A stretch of 30,029 nt of DNA, taken from positions 1-30,029 of the IMG/VR virus record IMGVR_UViG_3300021438_000056. One strand, 5' to 3'. This document shows positions 5,504-13,703 of this stretch, piece by piece. How positions within the stretch are numbered: the first letter of the stretch is position 1; every line of letters begins with the position of its first letter. Position numbers and translations under genes: made by a program. Under the pieces are notes generated by a model, which worked only from the letters and a program-made list of their open reading frames with translations, was not told the origin of the DNA and did not search any database. The stretch is from a virus.

Positions 5504-8287
5504 TCAAGCGATCTGGTCGGAAATCATCAGGTAACCCGCAGTGCTGAGTGGGTCAGTGCTCCGAGGCCCTGACGAGTCGAGCACATCGAGCTGCCAAGCG
5601 TGCTGCCCGGGCCCGAGCAGAGCCACATCTGCAGTAGCGACGATGCCAACGACGGCGCCGGTGGCCCGGTCGAACGTGAGCACGGCAGGCAGCGCAGGCG
5701 GGTTGGCCGATGAGTACTCCGCGACGTGGCCCGCTCCGAACTCACCCACGCGCAAACGCACGTAGCAGTCGCCGGGGAAGGGGGCGCCGCCAATGAGCTG
5801 GATTGGACCCATGTTGAGCGGCTGCCCAATGCGTCCTTGCACTTTTGCCATAATTTTGCTGGTCCTGATGAGGGTCGCTCGGGTGTGGATCGCGCGGATG
5901 ACGACCGGCGGCGCGAACGACGAGCCGACCGTTGCCGCGGGCAGTCGCCGAAGCTCGCGCGAAGGGGTGCCGAGCGTCAGGCTCTGAGTCGTCCCGAGCG
6001 ATGCGCCTGGGGCAGGGAGGACGCGCAGGATCCTGGTGGGAGCTGTGAGCGTCAGCGTCAGCGGGGCTCCGCCGGCAAACGATGGCCCGGGAATGACCCG
6101 TAGCGCGCGCGTGGGGGCCGACAGGATGAGGACCGCGCCTGTGGTGATGGTTGGCGCTGGGAGCTCACGGCGCGCGCGGAGAGGGGCACCCAGCGTCAGC
6201 GATAGGGGCGTCCCCGGGGCGAGGGTCGGGGCGCTGACCGTCCGACGAATGCGGGCGGGCGCGGAGAGCGCAAGCGACTGCTGAGAGCCGAGGGCGAGAG
6301 CAGCCGCGGGGACGGTCCGCAGGGCGCGCAGCGGTGCCGCAAGGGTCGCAGGCTGAGGGGAGCCCAGAGCTAGCGTTGGCGCCGGCAGACGCCGGAGCGC
6401 CCGGAGCGGGGTGTCGAGTGTGATCGTGCCGCCGCTGCCGCTCAGGGTAGCCGCTGGAAGTGACCGCGTAGCCCTCGTGGGTGCGCCCAGCGCGAGAGAC
6501 TGCGCCGAGCCCAGAGCAAGCGTAGCGGCCGACAGTGACCGCCGCACGCGAGCAGGGGCGGAAAGCGTGACGCTGAGCGGCGTACCGGGAGTCAGCGTCG
6601 GAGCCGACAGAACGCGACCCGCTCGCGAAGGGGCACCGAGCGTGACAGAGTTCCCGCTGCTGGCCAGCGTGGCAACGGGCAGTACGCGCAGCGCCCGCAG
6701 CGGAGCCGATAGCGTGACGCTCAGCGGCGAACCGTTGGCCAGCGTCGCGCTTGACAGACCTCGGCGGATGCGAGCAGGGGCCCCGAGGGTAACAGACTGC
6801 TGACTGCCAGCGGCAAGCGTCGGAGCGGCCAGCTTGCGCGCATGAATCGAGCGCAGGCGGTAGGTGATCGCGGGCCGAACCCATGACCCGACCCACGTGA
6901 GCAGGGGCGGCGCGAACCCCTGGCGCGACATTTTCGCATAGCCGAGATCCGAGAGATGCACGGGCCCGGAGAAGAGCGGGTTTGATGCCCCTGGATTGAT
7001 CCCGAATTCAGGTACCAGGTTCCGCAGGTCGATGACGAGATCTGCTGTGCCCTCGCTCGGAATGCGCGTGTTCAGGTCTCGCAGGTATTGAGATTCAAGC
7101 GGGGTGCTCAGATCGGCAACCTCGTCGAGAGGTAGCGCGTTCGCGAAAACGACTTTGAACCCGTCAGCCTTGGCCAGCGTCGAAATCGAATTCAGCAGGG
7201 AAATTTCTGCTGAAACATTGTGCGTCGACTCCAGGTTGTTATGTGATTCAAAGAACAGGAGAATGTTCGTTTTGCCTGCAACGAACAGCGTCCGAATCTG
7301 CGCGGCATAGTTGTCGAACGCGGCCTGCGTGGTGCCCGAGATGTACTCGGAAAACGTCGCGCTCGGGAAGTCCTGGGGCAGACCAAGTGGGCCTGCCAAG
7401 CGATAGTCGCTAACTCCACCCGTGTCTTTGATGCCGGCAACAAGCGAGTTGCCGACGCAAACGAAGTTGAGCCCGGCGCCGGCAAGCGTCGCAGACGGAA
7501 GGGCGCGGCGAATGCGCGACGGCGCAGCCAGAGCCAGAGACTGGGGTGAGCCATTGGCTAGGGTGGGTGCCGGAAGGGCGCGGCGAATGCGCGACGGCGC
7601 GCCCAGCGTCAGCGATTGGCCCGAAGCGGAGACGGCAAACGAAACGATCCGCGAGATGCCATTGTGGACACCTCCAGCCGTTCCGGCGGTCGCTGTGAAT
7701 CCTGTCGTTGCTGTCGCATAGGTCCGCGCAGCAAAACCCGACGTGGCGTTGTTCCAGTCGAGGATATTGACGTCGAAGGCCCACGTGTAGCCGCCACCAG
7801 TCGGCGCGGGCCACGTTTGCGAAGTCCCCTTCGCGTTGACGCCAAGGAAAAAGACGAGCTCGCTCGCGCTTGGAAGCGTGCCGCTTGCGCACGCAATCGG
7901 GTCAACGTCACCCGTCTGCGATGTCGTCAGGCTCGGGGCAGCATTGTTCAGCCCGGAGTGCTCAGAGCACGCAATCGACGCATAGCTTCCACCCGTCGAG
8001 AACGTGACAACGGCATTTGTGTTCGTGCCGCTTGCTGCGTTGTGCAGATAGTAGACGGCTGTGCAGTTAGTATTTGAAAATCCGTCGTTGAATTTGGCCT
8101 CTGCGGCCAACGTCATAGCCACGCCGCCTAGCGTGACAGACGTGGGTGAGGCTACGTTGTTACCGGACGCCTGCCAGCTGATCGTTAGAAAGAACGTGTT
8201 GCCAGCGCTCCTGGTGCCCGTTACGGTAAACGTGGCACTAGAAACGCTGGCATAGCTCTGCCGCGACCAGGTGTTGACGAGCGACAT
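5504..8287 (-). CDS. Large tail fibre-like protein with SGNH-hydrolase domain between repeat blocks
   Basis: A 927-residue virion protein, last gene of the late operon. Order: a beta-rich N-terminal domain (about 1-222); two copies of a 25-residue repeat with core APSRIRRALPxxTLA (223-270); an SGNH/GDSL-hydrolase-like domain (about 272-468); then about 12 more repeats (485-788); and a C-terminal beta domain from Met813. In the SGNH domain, VGNSL supplies Ser281, ESHNNL an Asn at about 350, and GPVHLSDLGY His444. The usual Asp three residues before that His is replaced by Gly. SGNH enzymes in phage fibres remove acetyl or acyl groups from surface sugars; that use is inferred. The repeats may form a fibrous shaft. 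Internal Met813 could also start a separate 115-residue product. Confidence 0.75.
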   Translation of the reverse strand: MSLVNTWSRQSYASVSSATFTVTGTRSAGNTFFLTISWQASGNNVASPTSVTLGGVAMTLAAEAKFNDGFSNTNCTAVYYLHNAASGTNTNAVVTFSTGGSYASIACSEHSGLNNAAPSLTTSQTGDVDPIACASGTLPSASELVFFLGVNAKGTSQTWPAPTGGGYTWAFDVNILDWNNATSGFAARTYATATTGFTATAGTAGGVHNGISRIVSFAVSASGQSLTLGAPSRIRRALPAPTLANGSPQSLALAAPSRIRRALPSATLAGAGLNFVCVGNSLVAGIKDTGGVSDYRLAGPLGLPQDFPSATFSEYISGTTQAAFDNYAAQIRTLFVAGKTNILLFFESHNNLESTHNVSAEISLLNSISTLAKADGFKVVFANALPLDEVADLSTPLESQYLRDLNTRIPSEGTADLVIDLRNLVPEFGINPGASNPLFSGPVHLSDLGYAKMSRQGFAPPLLTWVGSWVRPAITYRLRSIHARKLAAPTLAAGSQQSVTLGAPARIRRGLSSATLANGSPLSVTLSAPLRALRVLPVATLASSGNSVTLGAPSRAGRVLSAPTLTPGTPLSVTLSAPARVRRSLSAATLALGSAQSLALGAPTRATRSLPAATLSGSGGTITLDTPLRALRRLPAPTLALGSPQPATLAAPLRALRTVPAAALALGSQQSLALSAPARIRRTVSAPTLAPGTPLSLTLGAPLRARRELPAPTITTGAVLILSAPTRALRVIPGPSFAGGAPLTLTLTAPTRILRVLPAPGASLGTTQSLTLGTPSRELRRLPAATVGSSFAPPVVIRAIHTRATLIRTSKIMAKVQGRIGQPLNMGPIQLIGGAPFPGDCYVRLRVGEFGAGHVAEYSSANPPALPAVLTFDRATGAVVGIVATADVALLGPGQHAWQLDVLDSSGPRSTDPLSTAGYLMISDQIA
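5924..6835 (-). repeat. Main block of 25-residue fibre repeats (about 75-base units)
   Basis: About 12 units encode variants of SVTLxAPxRxxRxLPAxTLAxGS. Each unit has a hydrophobic strand, an AP turn, an Arg-rich segment and a second strand. The units diverge at silent and replacement sites, so expansion is not very recent. They are in phase with the reading frame and are coding repeats, not CRISPR. Confidence 0.8.
7478..7621 (-). repeat. Short block of the same fibre repeat upstream of the SGNH domain
   Basis: Two units (residues 223-270) share a near-identical core, GxPSRIRRALP, and belong to the same family as the main block at 5924-6835. The SGNH domain separates the two blocks. Confidence 0.8.
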
Positions 8288-8294
8288 TTGTTGG

Positions 8295-8933
8295 TTAGGT
8301 CAGTGAGAGCCAGCCGTTGGGCGCGGACACTGCAACGTTGTTTCCGTCGGTAGTGAGCGATCCGACCATGAACCCGATGACGGGGCTGGTGCCGGCGGTG
8401 CCGGTGTCTTTGTAGAGCGCCACGAGCTCCGTCGTGGTTCCGGTCGGCACGCTGAGCAGCGTGGTAAGCGGGCCCTTGAACAGGCCGCCGGTTGTCGAGC
8501 GGCCTGACGTCGCCATAGCAACCGGGGTACCAATGACACCCGCGGAAATGTCGGAGTAGAACTGGATCGCGTCGAGCTTGAGAATGCGCCCGCCGCTGGT
8601 CCATGTGCCGTTGCCAGCAACGACGGTGCCGTCCATGTTCGCGAAGCTGAACGTGGTACCGCTCGGGGCGGTGTTGATCGTGAAAAGGCCGTTGATCGCG
8701 GTGTTTCCTAGCGCGCCTTGGCAGTATGCACGGTCCCCAACAGCCATGCCATGAGTGGCCGTCGTGATCACCGATGGGCTTGCGTTCGTGGCGGCCGTGA
8801 CAGCTAGGCCGATGACATCAAGATCAACCACCGCGACCTTAAGCGCCGTGTCGGTGAGCATTGCGATAGCACCAGAGCCGCTCCAAAGGGTTTCGGCGTA
8901 CTTGCCTACAAGAAAAGAGTTCGATGTGGTCAT
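8295..8933 (-). CDS. Beta-rich putative virion protein
   Basis: A 212-residue protein with AGGA six bases before ATG 8933. Residues about 48-115 (SVITTATHGMAVGDRAYCQG, then NTAINGLFTI, TFSFANMDG and GNGTWTSGG) resemble a small beta domain often seen in phage tail or fibre proteins, where a bound property and an inner tube-like repeat are described. The remaining sequence is Gly/Thr-rich strands without charged clusters, typical of structural proteins. Its place directly upstream of the fibre gene suggests that it belongs to the fibre or its attachment. Exact role unknown. Confidence 0.65.
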   Translation of the reverse strand: MTTSNSFLVGKYAETLWSGSGAIAMLTDTALKVAVVDLDVIGLAVTAATNASPSVITTATHGMAVGDRAYCQGALGNTAINGLFTINTAPSGTTFSFANMDGTVVAGNGTWTSGGRILKLDAIQFYSDISAGVIGTPVAMATSGRSTTGGLFKGPLTTLLSVPTGTTTELVALYKDTGTAGTSPVIGFMVGSLTTDGNNVAVSAPNGWLSLT

Positions 8934-8951
8934 TGTGAGTCCTTTGTGTGA

Positions 8952-9398
8952 TTACCGAAGAAAACCCGGGACGTGCCCGAGTGAGAGCGAATAAGCGACT
9001 ACTGCTGCCGCAATGAGAGCGACGAGGATCACGACTGAGCTGGCCACGATGAGCGTTTCCCGGAGCGCGACGCGGCGTTCCTTCGGCGGAATCATCTGGA
9101 CGCCGGCAAGTGCGGCCTTTGCGGCCTTCGGGGCATCTGCCGCAACGGTGCGAGCGGTTCCGGTGCGCTCTTCGTCCAACGCTGCATCAATGAGGGCCTC
9201 GACCTGTGAGGTGGTCACCGGTTGCCGCTCGGGCAGAGGCGGGAGAGGTATCGGGTTCCGCGGACGCGTGGGGATTTCTTTGCGTGTGACAGCTTGCCCA
9301 CACGGCGGACGCAACCCGGTAGCAGGGCGCGGAGGCGGATCCGTGTCCTCGCTCGCCGGGTGTCGGCGCGTCGGGTCGTTGGGGTCACGCGGTGTCAT
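8952..9398 (-). CDS. Proline-rich protein with C-terminal membrane anchor
   Basis: A 148-residue protein. Residues 1-60 are Pro/Arg-rich and probably disordered, residues 64-100 helical, and residues about 115-138 (ETLIVASSVVILVALIAAAVVAYSL) form one clear transmembrane helix, followed by ten polar residues. A tail-anchored, N-in layout is likely. It starts with an ATGA overlap with the upstream gene. Given the endolysin three genes upstream, it could be a holin or a membrane-linked lysis accessory, but one C-terminal helix after a long soluble domain is not the usual holin or spanin form. Confidence 0.65.
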   Translation of the reverse strand: MTPRDPNDPTRRHPASEDTDPPPRPATGLRPPCGQAVTRKEIPTRPRNPIPLPPLPERQPVTTSQVEALIDAALDEERTGTARTVAADAPKAAKAALAGVQMIPPKERRVALRETLIVASSVVILVALIAAAVVAYSLSLGHVPGFLR

Positions 9399-9757
9399 GG
9401 GGCGGGAAGGGCCGCACGAACAGCAGCGTCTTTTGCTTCCAGCAATTTCCTAAGAGCAACCGTTCGCTCTGCCGAGTCTTGAATTTGCTGGCAAACGAAA
9501 GCGGCTATGCCAGCAAATGGAGCAGATGTTGCCTGGAGGTGTGTAGGCAAGTGGTCATACCGAAAGAAGCGCAAAAGCGGCTCAGTGTTCGCTGCGTCAT
9601 CACCCGACTCGCAAATGAACATCGATCGCCCCTTCCAGATCGTGAACATCTCTTCTGTGTCCGCAGCGATCTTTGTCGGCGGATAATGCCCAGAGCAAAC
9701 CACAAGGGCCTCGTGAGGTGCTGGCCCTGCGTTCGTGATGCGTAGATTCATTGTCAT
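9395..9757 (-). CDS. Hypothetical protein in the lysis region
   Basis: A 120-residue product from ATG 9757, 14 bases after the upstream stop region; the longer in-frame reading to 9946 would overlap the upstream gene and is rejected. An alternative ATG lies two codons downstream. The sequence has strands at the N-terminus (MNLRITNAGPAPHEALVVCSGHYPP), a middle with TEEMFTIWKGRSMFICESG, and an Ala-rich helical end. No membrane segment or known motif is seen. Its residue pattern suggests a compact soluble protein. Function unknown. Confidence 0.6.
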   Translation of the reverse strand: MTMNLRITNAGPAPHEALVVCSGHYPPTKIAADTEEMFTIWKGRSMFICESGDDAANTEPLLRFFRYDHLPTHLQATSAPFAGIAAFVCQQIQDSAERTVALRKLLEAKDAAVRAALPAP

Positions 9758-9770
9758 TTGGCGGGTGCTT

Positions 9771-10223
9771 TCATGGTGGAGGTGAGGGAATCGTGTCGAA
9801 AATGGCGCCCCATCCATCGGGGCGAGTCTGCCGAGACCAGGTCGCGTCGGCGAGGAGCTCAAGGTTCTGGGCGAACAATCGCTCGCGCCGCTCTTGTTCC
9901 GCTTGGCGCCTCTCAATGTGCTCTTGCCGAAGCTCTTGAGCCGCAACGCTTCGCTCGATCCTGGCTACGGATTCACTGATGTGAACCCCGAGCCCGCGAA
10001 CTGACTCGTTGAGCATCGTCAGATTTGCCGAGTGCTCAGCTCCGATGCGCTCGATCTTTGTGAGCACTTCATCAAATAGCCCCTGGATACGCTCGGCGTC
10101 GTCAGGGAAAACGGTGCCGAGCGCAGGCATTCGCCCGAAGCTCTTCGGCGCCTCATGCCCGAGCGGGTCAGTTGGCGGAGGCTCTGTGTCGTGGAGAGGG
10201 AAGTCGTCCTCGGTCTCCCTCAT
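9771..10223 (-). CDS. Hypothetical coiled-coil protein
   Basis: A 150-residue protein with an acidic, Pro-rich N-terminus (1-40) and a long heptad-like helical segment (about residues 43-125) rich in Glu, Arg and Leu. No membrane segment is present. The ATG overlaps the endolysin stop (ATGA at 10223). It could be a structural rod or a lysis accessory; the position in the lysis-like group does not decide this. Confidence 0.6.
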   Translation of the reverse strand: MRETEDDFPLHDTEPPPTDPLGHEAPKSFGRMPALGTVFPDDAERIQGLFDEVLTKIERIGAEHSANLTMLNESVRGLGVHISESVARIERSVAAQELRQEHIERRQAEQERRERLFAQNLELLADATWSRQTRPDGWGAIFDTIPSPPP

Positions 10224-10714
10224 TGTCCAGCTCCCTCGTTGAGCTCTTTCAGCCAGATTTTGGCCTTGGCGACAACGCTTTTCGCGTAGTCGCTCTGGCT
10301 GCCCGTGAAATACTTGAAGCGCCAGCCTACCAGGGCCATCACAAATCCAGTGGCGTCACCGGCCTTCGCGCGCTCAAGTGATTCCGGGTAGGCGCGCTTG
10401 AGGACCCTGAGCCAATCGGCACATCCTGCAGCGGGAGAGCTGTAGGCGCGGAATCTCTGCTTCACGATAACTTTCGCGTCACCGCTTCCCTCTGGGGTGT
10501 CGAGCTCAACAGAGCCAGCGTCGCCACTACCTTTGATGCCGCCCCAGTTCCACGCGCTCGGCCCGCACATGTGCCGCCAGCCCTCGGTTTCGTGCTCACT
10601 CTGGGCAAGCAGGATCGCGGTTTCAAGTTTTGACGGAGGCGCGCCAAAGACCTCGAAAAAAGCCTTCTCAAGCGCCTCGCGGGCTTGTTGCCGGCCGAGG
10701 ATTGGGTAGCTCAT
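10220..10714 (-). CDS. Endolysin-like peptidoglycan hydrolase (lysozyme-like fold)
   Basis: A 164-residue soluble protein. Residues 30-60 (ETAILLAQSEHETEGW, then CGPSAWNWGGIKG) resemble the glutamate-bearing active-site helix and the following N-W/F-G-x-I-K signature of glucosaminidase or lysozyme-like enzymes. RFRAYSSPAAGCADWLRVLKRAYP (88-110) matches the conserved substrate-cleft region of the same superfamily. Glu40, Glu42 or Glu44 is the probable catalytic acid. There is no signal peptide, so release would need a holin or be virion-associated. It overlaps the flanking genes by four bases on both sides. The superfamily call is reasonable; the exact bond cleaved is not determinable. Confidence 0.7.
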   Translation of the reverse strand: MSYPILGRQQAREALEKAFFEVFGAPPSKLETAILLAQSEHETEGWRHMCGPSAWNWGGIKGSGDAGSVELDTPEGSGDAKVIVKQRFRAYSSPAAGCADWLRVLKRAYPESLERAKAGDATGFVMALVGWRFKYFTGSQSDYAKSVVAKAKIWLKELNEGAGQ

Positions 10715-10860
10715 TTTGCGCCCCTCTTGGTGATGCGGTCCAGGAAAGATCGCTTCGTTCCTTGGAGACGCTCGGCGTCATCTTCCTCCTGCCGCTTAAC
10801 GCTCTCACTGATTGCCTTGGCGAGGCGAATCAGAAGATCGACGATTGCGAAAACCTGCAT
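10711..10860 (-). CDS. Very small hypothetical protein before the endolysin
   Basis: A 49-residue product from ATG 10860 to a TGA that overlaps the endolysin ATG (ATGA). The N-terminus is moderately hydrophobic and amphipathic (MQVFAIVDLLIRLAKAI), and the rest is highly charged and basic at the end. It is not a typical transmembrane holin, although a membrane-surface helix is possible. It starts 15 bases after the tailspike stop, with GAGG very close to the start codon. The coupling makes translation plausible. Confidence 0.55.
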   Translation of the reverse strand: MQVFAIVDLLIRLAKAISESVKRQEEDDAERLQGTKRSFLDRITKRGAK

Positions 10861-10875
10861 TGCCTCATGATTGTA

Positions 10876-12582
10876 TCACGCTCGCGGTGTCACATGGCCG
10901 CGCAAGTGAGGGGCTAGGTCAGCAGGGATGAGTGAGCGACCAGCAACCAGCGCGGTGATGCAAACCTTCGGGCCGCCGGTGCCGGTCGGACGAATCTCAA
11001 GAAGCCCACTTCCTGCCGAAGTTGCCGCGAATTTGCTGGCAAGAATCACCGATTGCGGCTCCTGTGTCAGCGTTGCCTTCACAGTCGGCCCACTGCCCTC
11101 GTAGGGCATAAGCAACTCCACCTCGTGCGTCCCGGAAACGCACCACAAGATCACCCGCACAAGGTAACACTCATCGGTGACCCCTGAGCCTGAGTAGATC
11201 GTGAAGGCCGCTAGGTTGTCTTGCGGGCTGAATGAGCCGGCCGCGCCGGATGCGAATTGAATCGCAGTCACAGTCCCGAAGCGTGTTCCCGAGGCAAATG
11301 CCGTGTCCTGCGTCGGAGTGTGACCGCCGGCATTGAGCATCGTTCCGCTCGGTTGCCAGGGGTTGCCGCCGAGGTCGGCGAACGTGTTTTTCAGGGCCCG
11401 ATCTTCGATTGCGCGCGCCGGGCAATTCCAGGCAGAAAAACCACCGGACTGGTGAATGTCGTCCGGCGTCGCCTTGTCGAATTTCACCTTTTCCCAGTTT
11501 TTTCCGTATAGATTGACCTTCCCGGTAACCTCGCAGCTGCCGGTTCCTGTACACCTAACCGGGATCACTGACGTTGATCCTGTGCTGGCCGCTAGCCAAT
11601 CGCCAACAGTGAGGCGCCCGCCATCATCAACGATGATCCCGTAACCAGTATCCTGCGCAAGAGCAGGGATCCCGGAAAGCTCGCCAATTGAGACCTCAAA
11701 GTTGCGAATGTACCCGAAGCACCGCGACGGTACGGTGATGCCGTCGTGTGTTCTGGGCCACGTTGTCGCGATGGCGCAATTCTCAACGTAAACGTGGTCA
11801 GCGTGCCAGCTAGAATCAATCTCACCGCCGTCGAAAATGAATGCGGGGCCTCCTGTGTTCTGCACACTGAAGTCACAGCCTGAGGAACCGAAAGCCAAAT
11901 TTCTGTCTGTGGCCCTGTTTTTGACGACAATTCCAGCGCCTTGCGCACCGGTGTCAACAATATCAATACGCTCACCCTCGACAAGGATCGCGCCTCCGAA
12001 CGTGGGGTTGTTCTCGATGAGTAGCCCGGAGCCGGTCGAGCTGAACGAGCCCCAGATCGAAAGCCCTTGGAGCTTTGCGTAAATTGCCCCCGTGAGCCTG
12101 AGCCCGCGCGACATTCTGCGCATGGTCAAATTCTCAAGCACCAAATCAAGGGCATTTTGCGCATCGATCCCGGTGATTCCATCGCGGTCAGCGCCGTCGA
12201 GAATCAGATCGCGAATCACATTGATCGCTGCATCATTGTTCGCCCATCCGGATGAGCCAGCGATGCCCAACAGCGTCTGACTGTTGCCAGTCGGCGACAG
12301 CTTGGACATTGCGCCAAAAATTGACTTGTTGAGCGCATTGAGCCCAGAGACACGATAGTCCTTGGCCGATGTGAGTGTTAGGGCGCGCGTCGCATCAAGC
12401 GCCGCTTGAATCGGCGTCGTGTCGTTCGTTGCGTCGTCCGCAGCGGCCCCGGGGATTGCCTGCTGAGTGACCAGTGATGCCGGCACGCGGACCACTGCAC
12501 CGTTCTGGAACCCGAGCAAATGCGAGCCAGAGAGTAGCGAAAGAACCGACGCAAGGCCAGGAATGGGCTTCTTTGTGGTCAT
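10876..12582 (-). CDS. Tailspike with pectate-lyase-like right-handed beta-helix
   Basis: A 568-residue virion protein. A short N-terminal attachment region (1-47) is followed by DDATNDTTPIQAALDA (49-64), the typical entry of phage tailspike or pectate-lyase-3 beta-helices. The central part has many short strands and Gly/Asn turns (about 70-400), then a C-terminal beta-sandwich-like region. Such spikes bind and often cleave capsule or O-antigen; no catalytic residues can be named from sequence alone. The ATG overlaps the upstream gene's stop (ATGA at 12582). Confidence 0.75.
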   Translation of the reverse strand: MTTKKPIPGLASVLSLLSGSHLLGFQNGAVVRVPASLVTQQAIPGAAADDATNDTTPIQAALDATRALTLTSAKDYRVSGLNALNKSIFGAMSKLSPTGNSQTLLGIAGSSGWANNDAAINVIRDLILDGADRDGITGIDAQNALDLVLENLTMRRMSRGLRLTGAIYAKLQGLSIWGSFSSTGSGLLIENNPTFGGAILVEGERIDIVDTGAQGAGIVVKNRATDRNLAFGSSGCDFSVQNTGGPAFIFDGGEIDSSWHADHVYVENCAIATTWPRTHDGITVPSRCFGYIRNFEVSIGELSGIPALAQDTGYGIIVDDGGRLTVGDWLAASTGSTSVIPVRCTGTGSCEVTGKVNLYGKNWEKVKFDKATPDDIHQSGGFSAWNCPARAIEDRALKNTFADLGGNPWQPSGTMLNAGGHTPTQDTAFASGTRFGTVTAIQFASGAAGSFSPQDNLAAFTIYSGSGVTDECYLVRVILWCVSGTHEVELLMPYEGSGPTVKATLTQEPQSVILASKFAATSAGSGLLEIRPTGTGGPKVCITALVAGRSLIPADLAPHLRGHVTPRA

Positions 12583-13703
12583 CGGAAAATCCCAAGGTTG
12601 CTGCTACTCGGCGCCGTTTGGTGCAGAGCAAAAGGCATTTGGCGCTGATGAGTTGCGCCGTTGAAAACCGGCCACACCTCGGGAATCTGGTATGGATCCG
12701 CAAGTCCAAGAGAAACAAGCGGATACCAAGGGGCGCCAACTCCGGCCAATGACCAAAAGAGCTTGGTGGCTGACGGCGACGTCTGGGGCAGCACACCGAA
12801 CAGCAGGTGACCGCATGAAGTGACGTACTTGAAGCCGCCCCAAGCTGCCCCGTGTTTGCCGTTTATGGCACCCATGGCGTCGGTCCAGACGAAACCGTCA
12901 GCAGATGAGTAGAGACACGGTGCACCGCTTTTCGTGCCGGCCACAAAGAAACCTAGCCGCGGAGTCCAGCCGAGTGAGGCAATCGCGTTGCCCGTGCCAG
13001 GTAAAATAACCTCAGTAAATGACTGGCCGTCATTCAGCGAAACGAGGACCGCGCTCGTGCCAGTCGTCAGCACAACGGTTGAGCTAAATGGGGAGCGGGC
13101 GAGCTGTTTGATGCCTGAATAGAATCCGCCACCTGAAGGTGTTGGCAGCGTCCCGCCAGAGACCCACGTCACCCCTCCGTTCGTTGAGCGCGCATAGTGG
13201 CCGGAAAAATCCAGCTCCATGATCCATGTCGCGTAGCTCACGCGCCAGGGCGCCGGGCGCACAGTCGAGGCACTGAACCCGTAGTCACTTGGTAGAGTAA
13301 CCGCCGACCATGAGCCGCCTCCGTTAGTGCTTCGCCAGAGCCTCGAAGCGCTTCCAGATGCTGTGCCGTGACTGAGCAGCACATAGCCAGCGCCAGCCTT
13401 CGCGCGGTAGAAGTTGGGTGCCGTTCCTCCAGGTGTACCCGGGAGAGCAACGCTTGAGGTCCATGTTTCGAGCCCGTCGAACGTCCAGAGCAAGCCATCG
13501 GACACGGTTGTCGCAACAAAGGCGCCAAATTCCGGCTCATAGTCAATGCTCCCTTCGCCCTCCATGTCACGCGCGAGAGTATTGCTTCGGAATGGCACGC
13601 GCCCAGAGTTCCAGGCGATTGCGTCCTGAACCATGTTCAAGAATGCGCCTTTTACCTCAACATTGGCGCCGAAATTTGTGTCGCGAGAAGCCGGGAAACT
13701 CAC
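12579..13703 (-). CDS. Asp-box (BNR-like) beta-propeller tail protein
   Basis: A 374-residue protein right after the baseplate genes. Asp-box-like motifs of the S-x-D/N-x-G-x-x-W type recur: DGLETW (76-81), STNGGGSW (125-132), STNGGVTW (173-180), SLNDGQSF (222-229) and SSADGFVW (266-273). The spacing of about 45 residues fits the blades of a propeller as in sialidases and related sugar-binding proteins. No sialidase catalytic Arg triad can be confirmed. It is probably a receptor-binding or adaptor protein of the tail tip. Confidence 0.7.
   Translation of the reverse strand: MSFPASRDTNFGANVEVKGAFLNMVQDAIAWNSGRVPFRSNTLARDMEGEGSIDYEPEFGAFVATTVSDGLLWTFDGLETWTSSVALPGTPGGTAPNFYRAKAGAGYVLLSHGTASGSASRLWRSTNGGGSWSAVTLPSDYGFSASTVRPAPWRVSYATWIMELDFSGHYARSTNGGVTWVSGGTLPTPSGGGFYSGIKQLARSPFSSTVVLTTGTSAVLVSLNDGQSFTEVILPGTGNAIASLGWTPRLGFFVAGTKSGAPCLYSSADGFVWTDAMGAINGKHGAAWGGFKYVTSCGHLLFGVLPQTSPSATKLFWSLAGVGAPWYPLVSLGLADPYQIPEVWPVFNGATHQRQMPFALHQTAPSSSNLGIFR

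Noticed and set aside
6165-6896. A 243-codon minus-strand ORF in another frame of the fibre gene
   Set aside because: It is a shadow generated by the periodic fibre repeats; the main frame has the coherent 25-residue repeat.
5924-7621. Template or variable repeat of a diversity-generating retroelement in the fibre gene
   Set aside because: No reverse transcriptase gene is visible in the window and the repeats do not show adenine-specific differences by eye.
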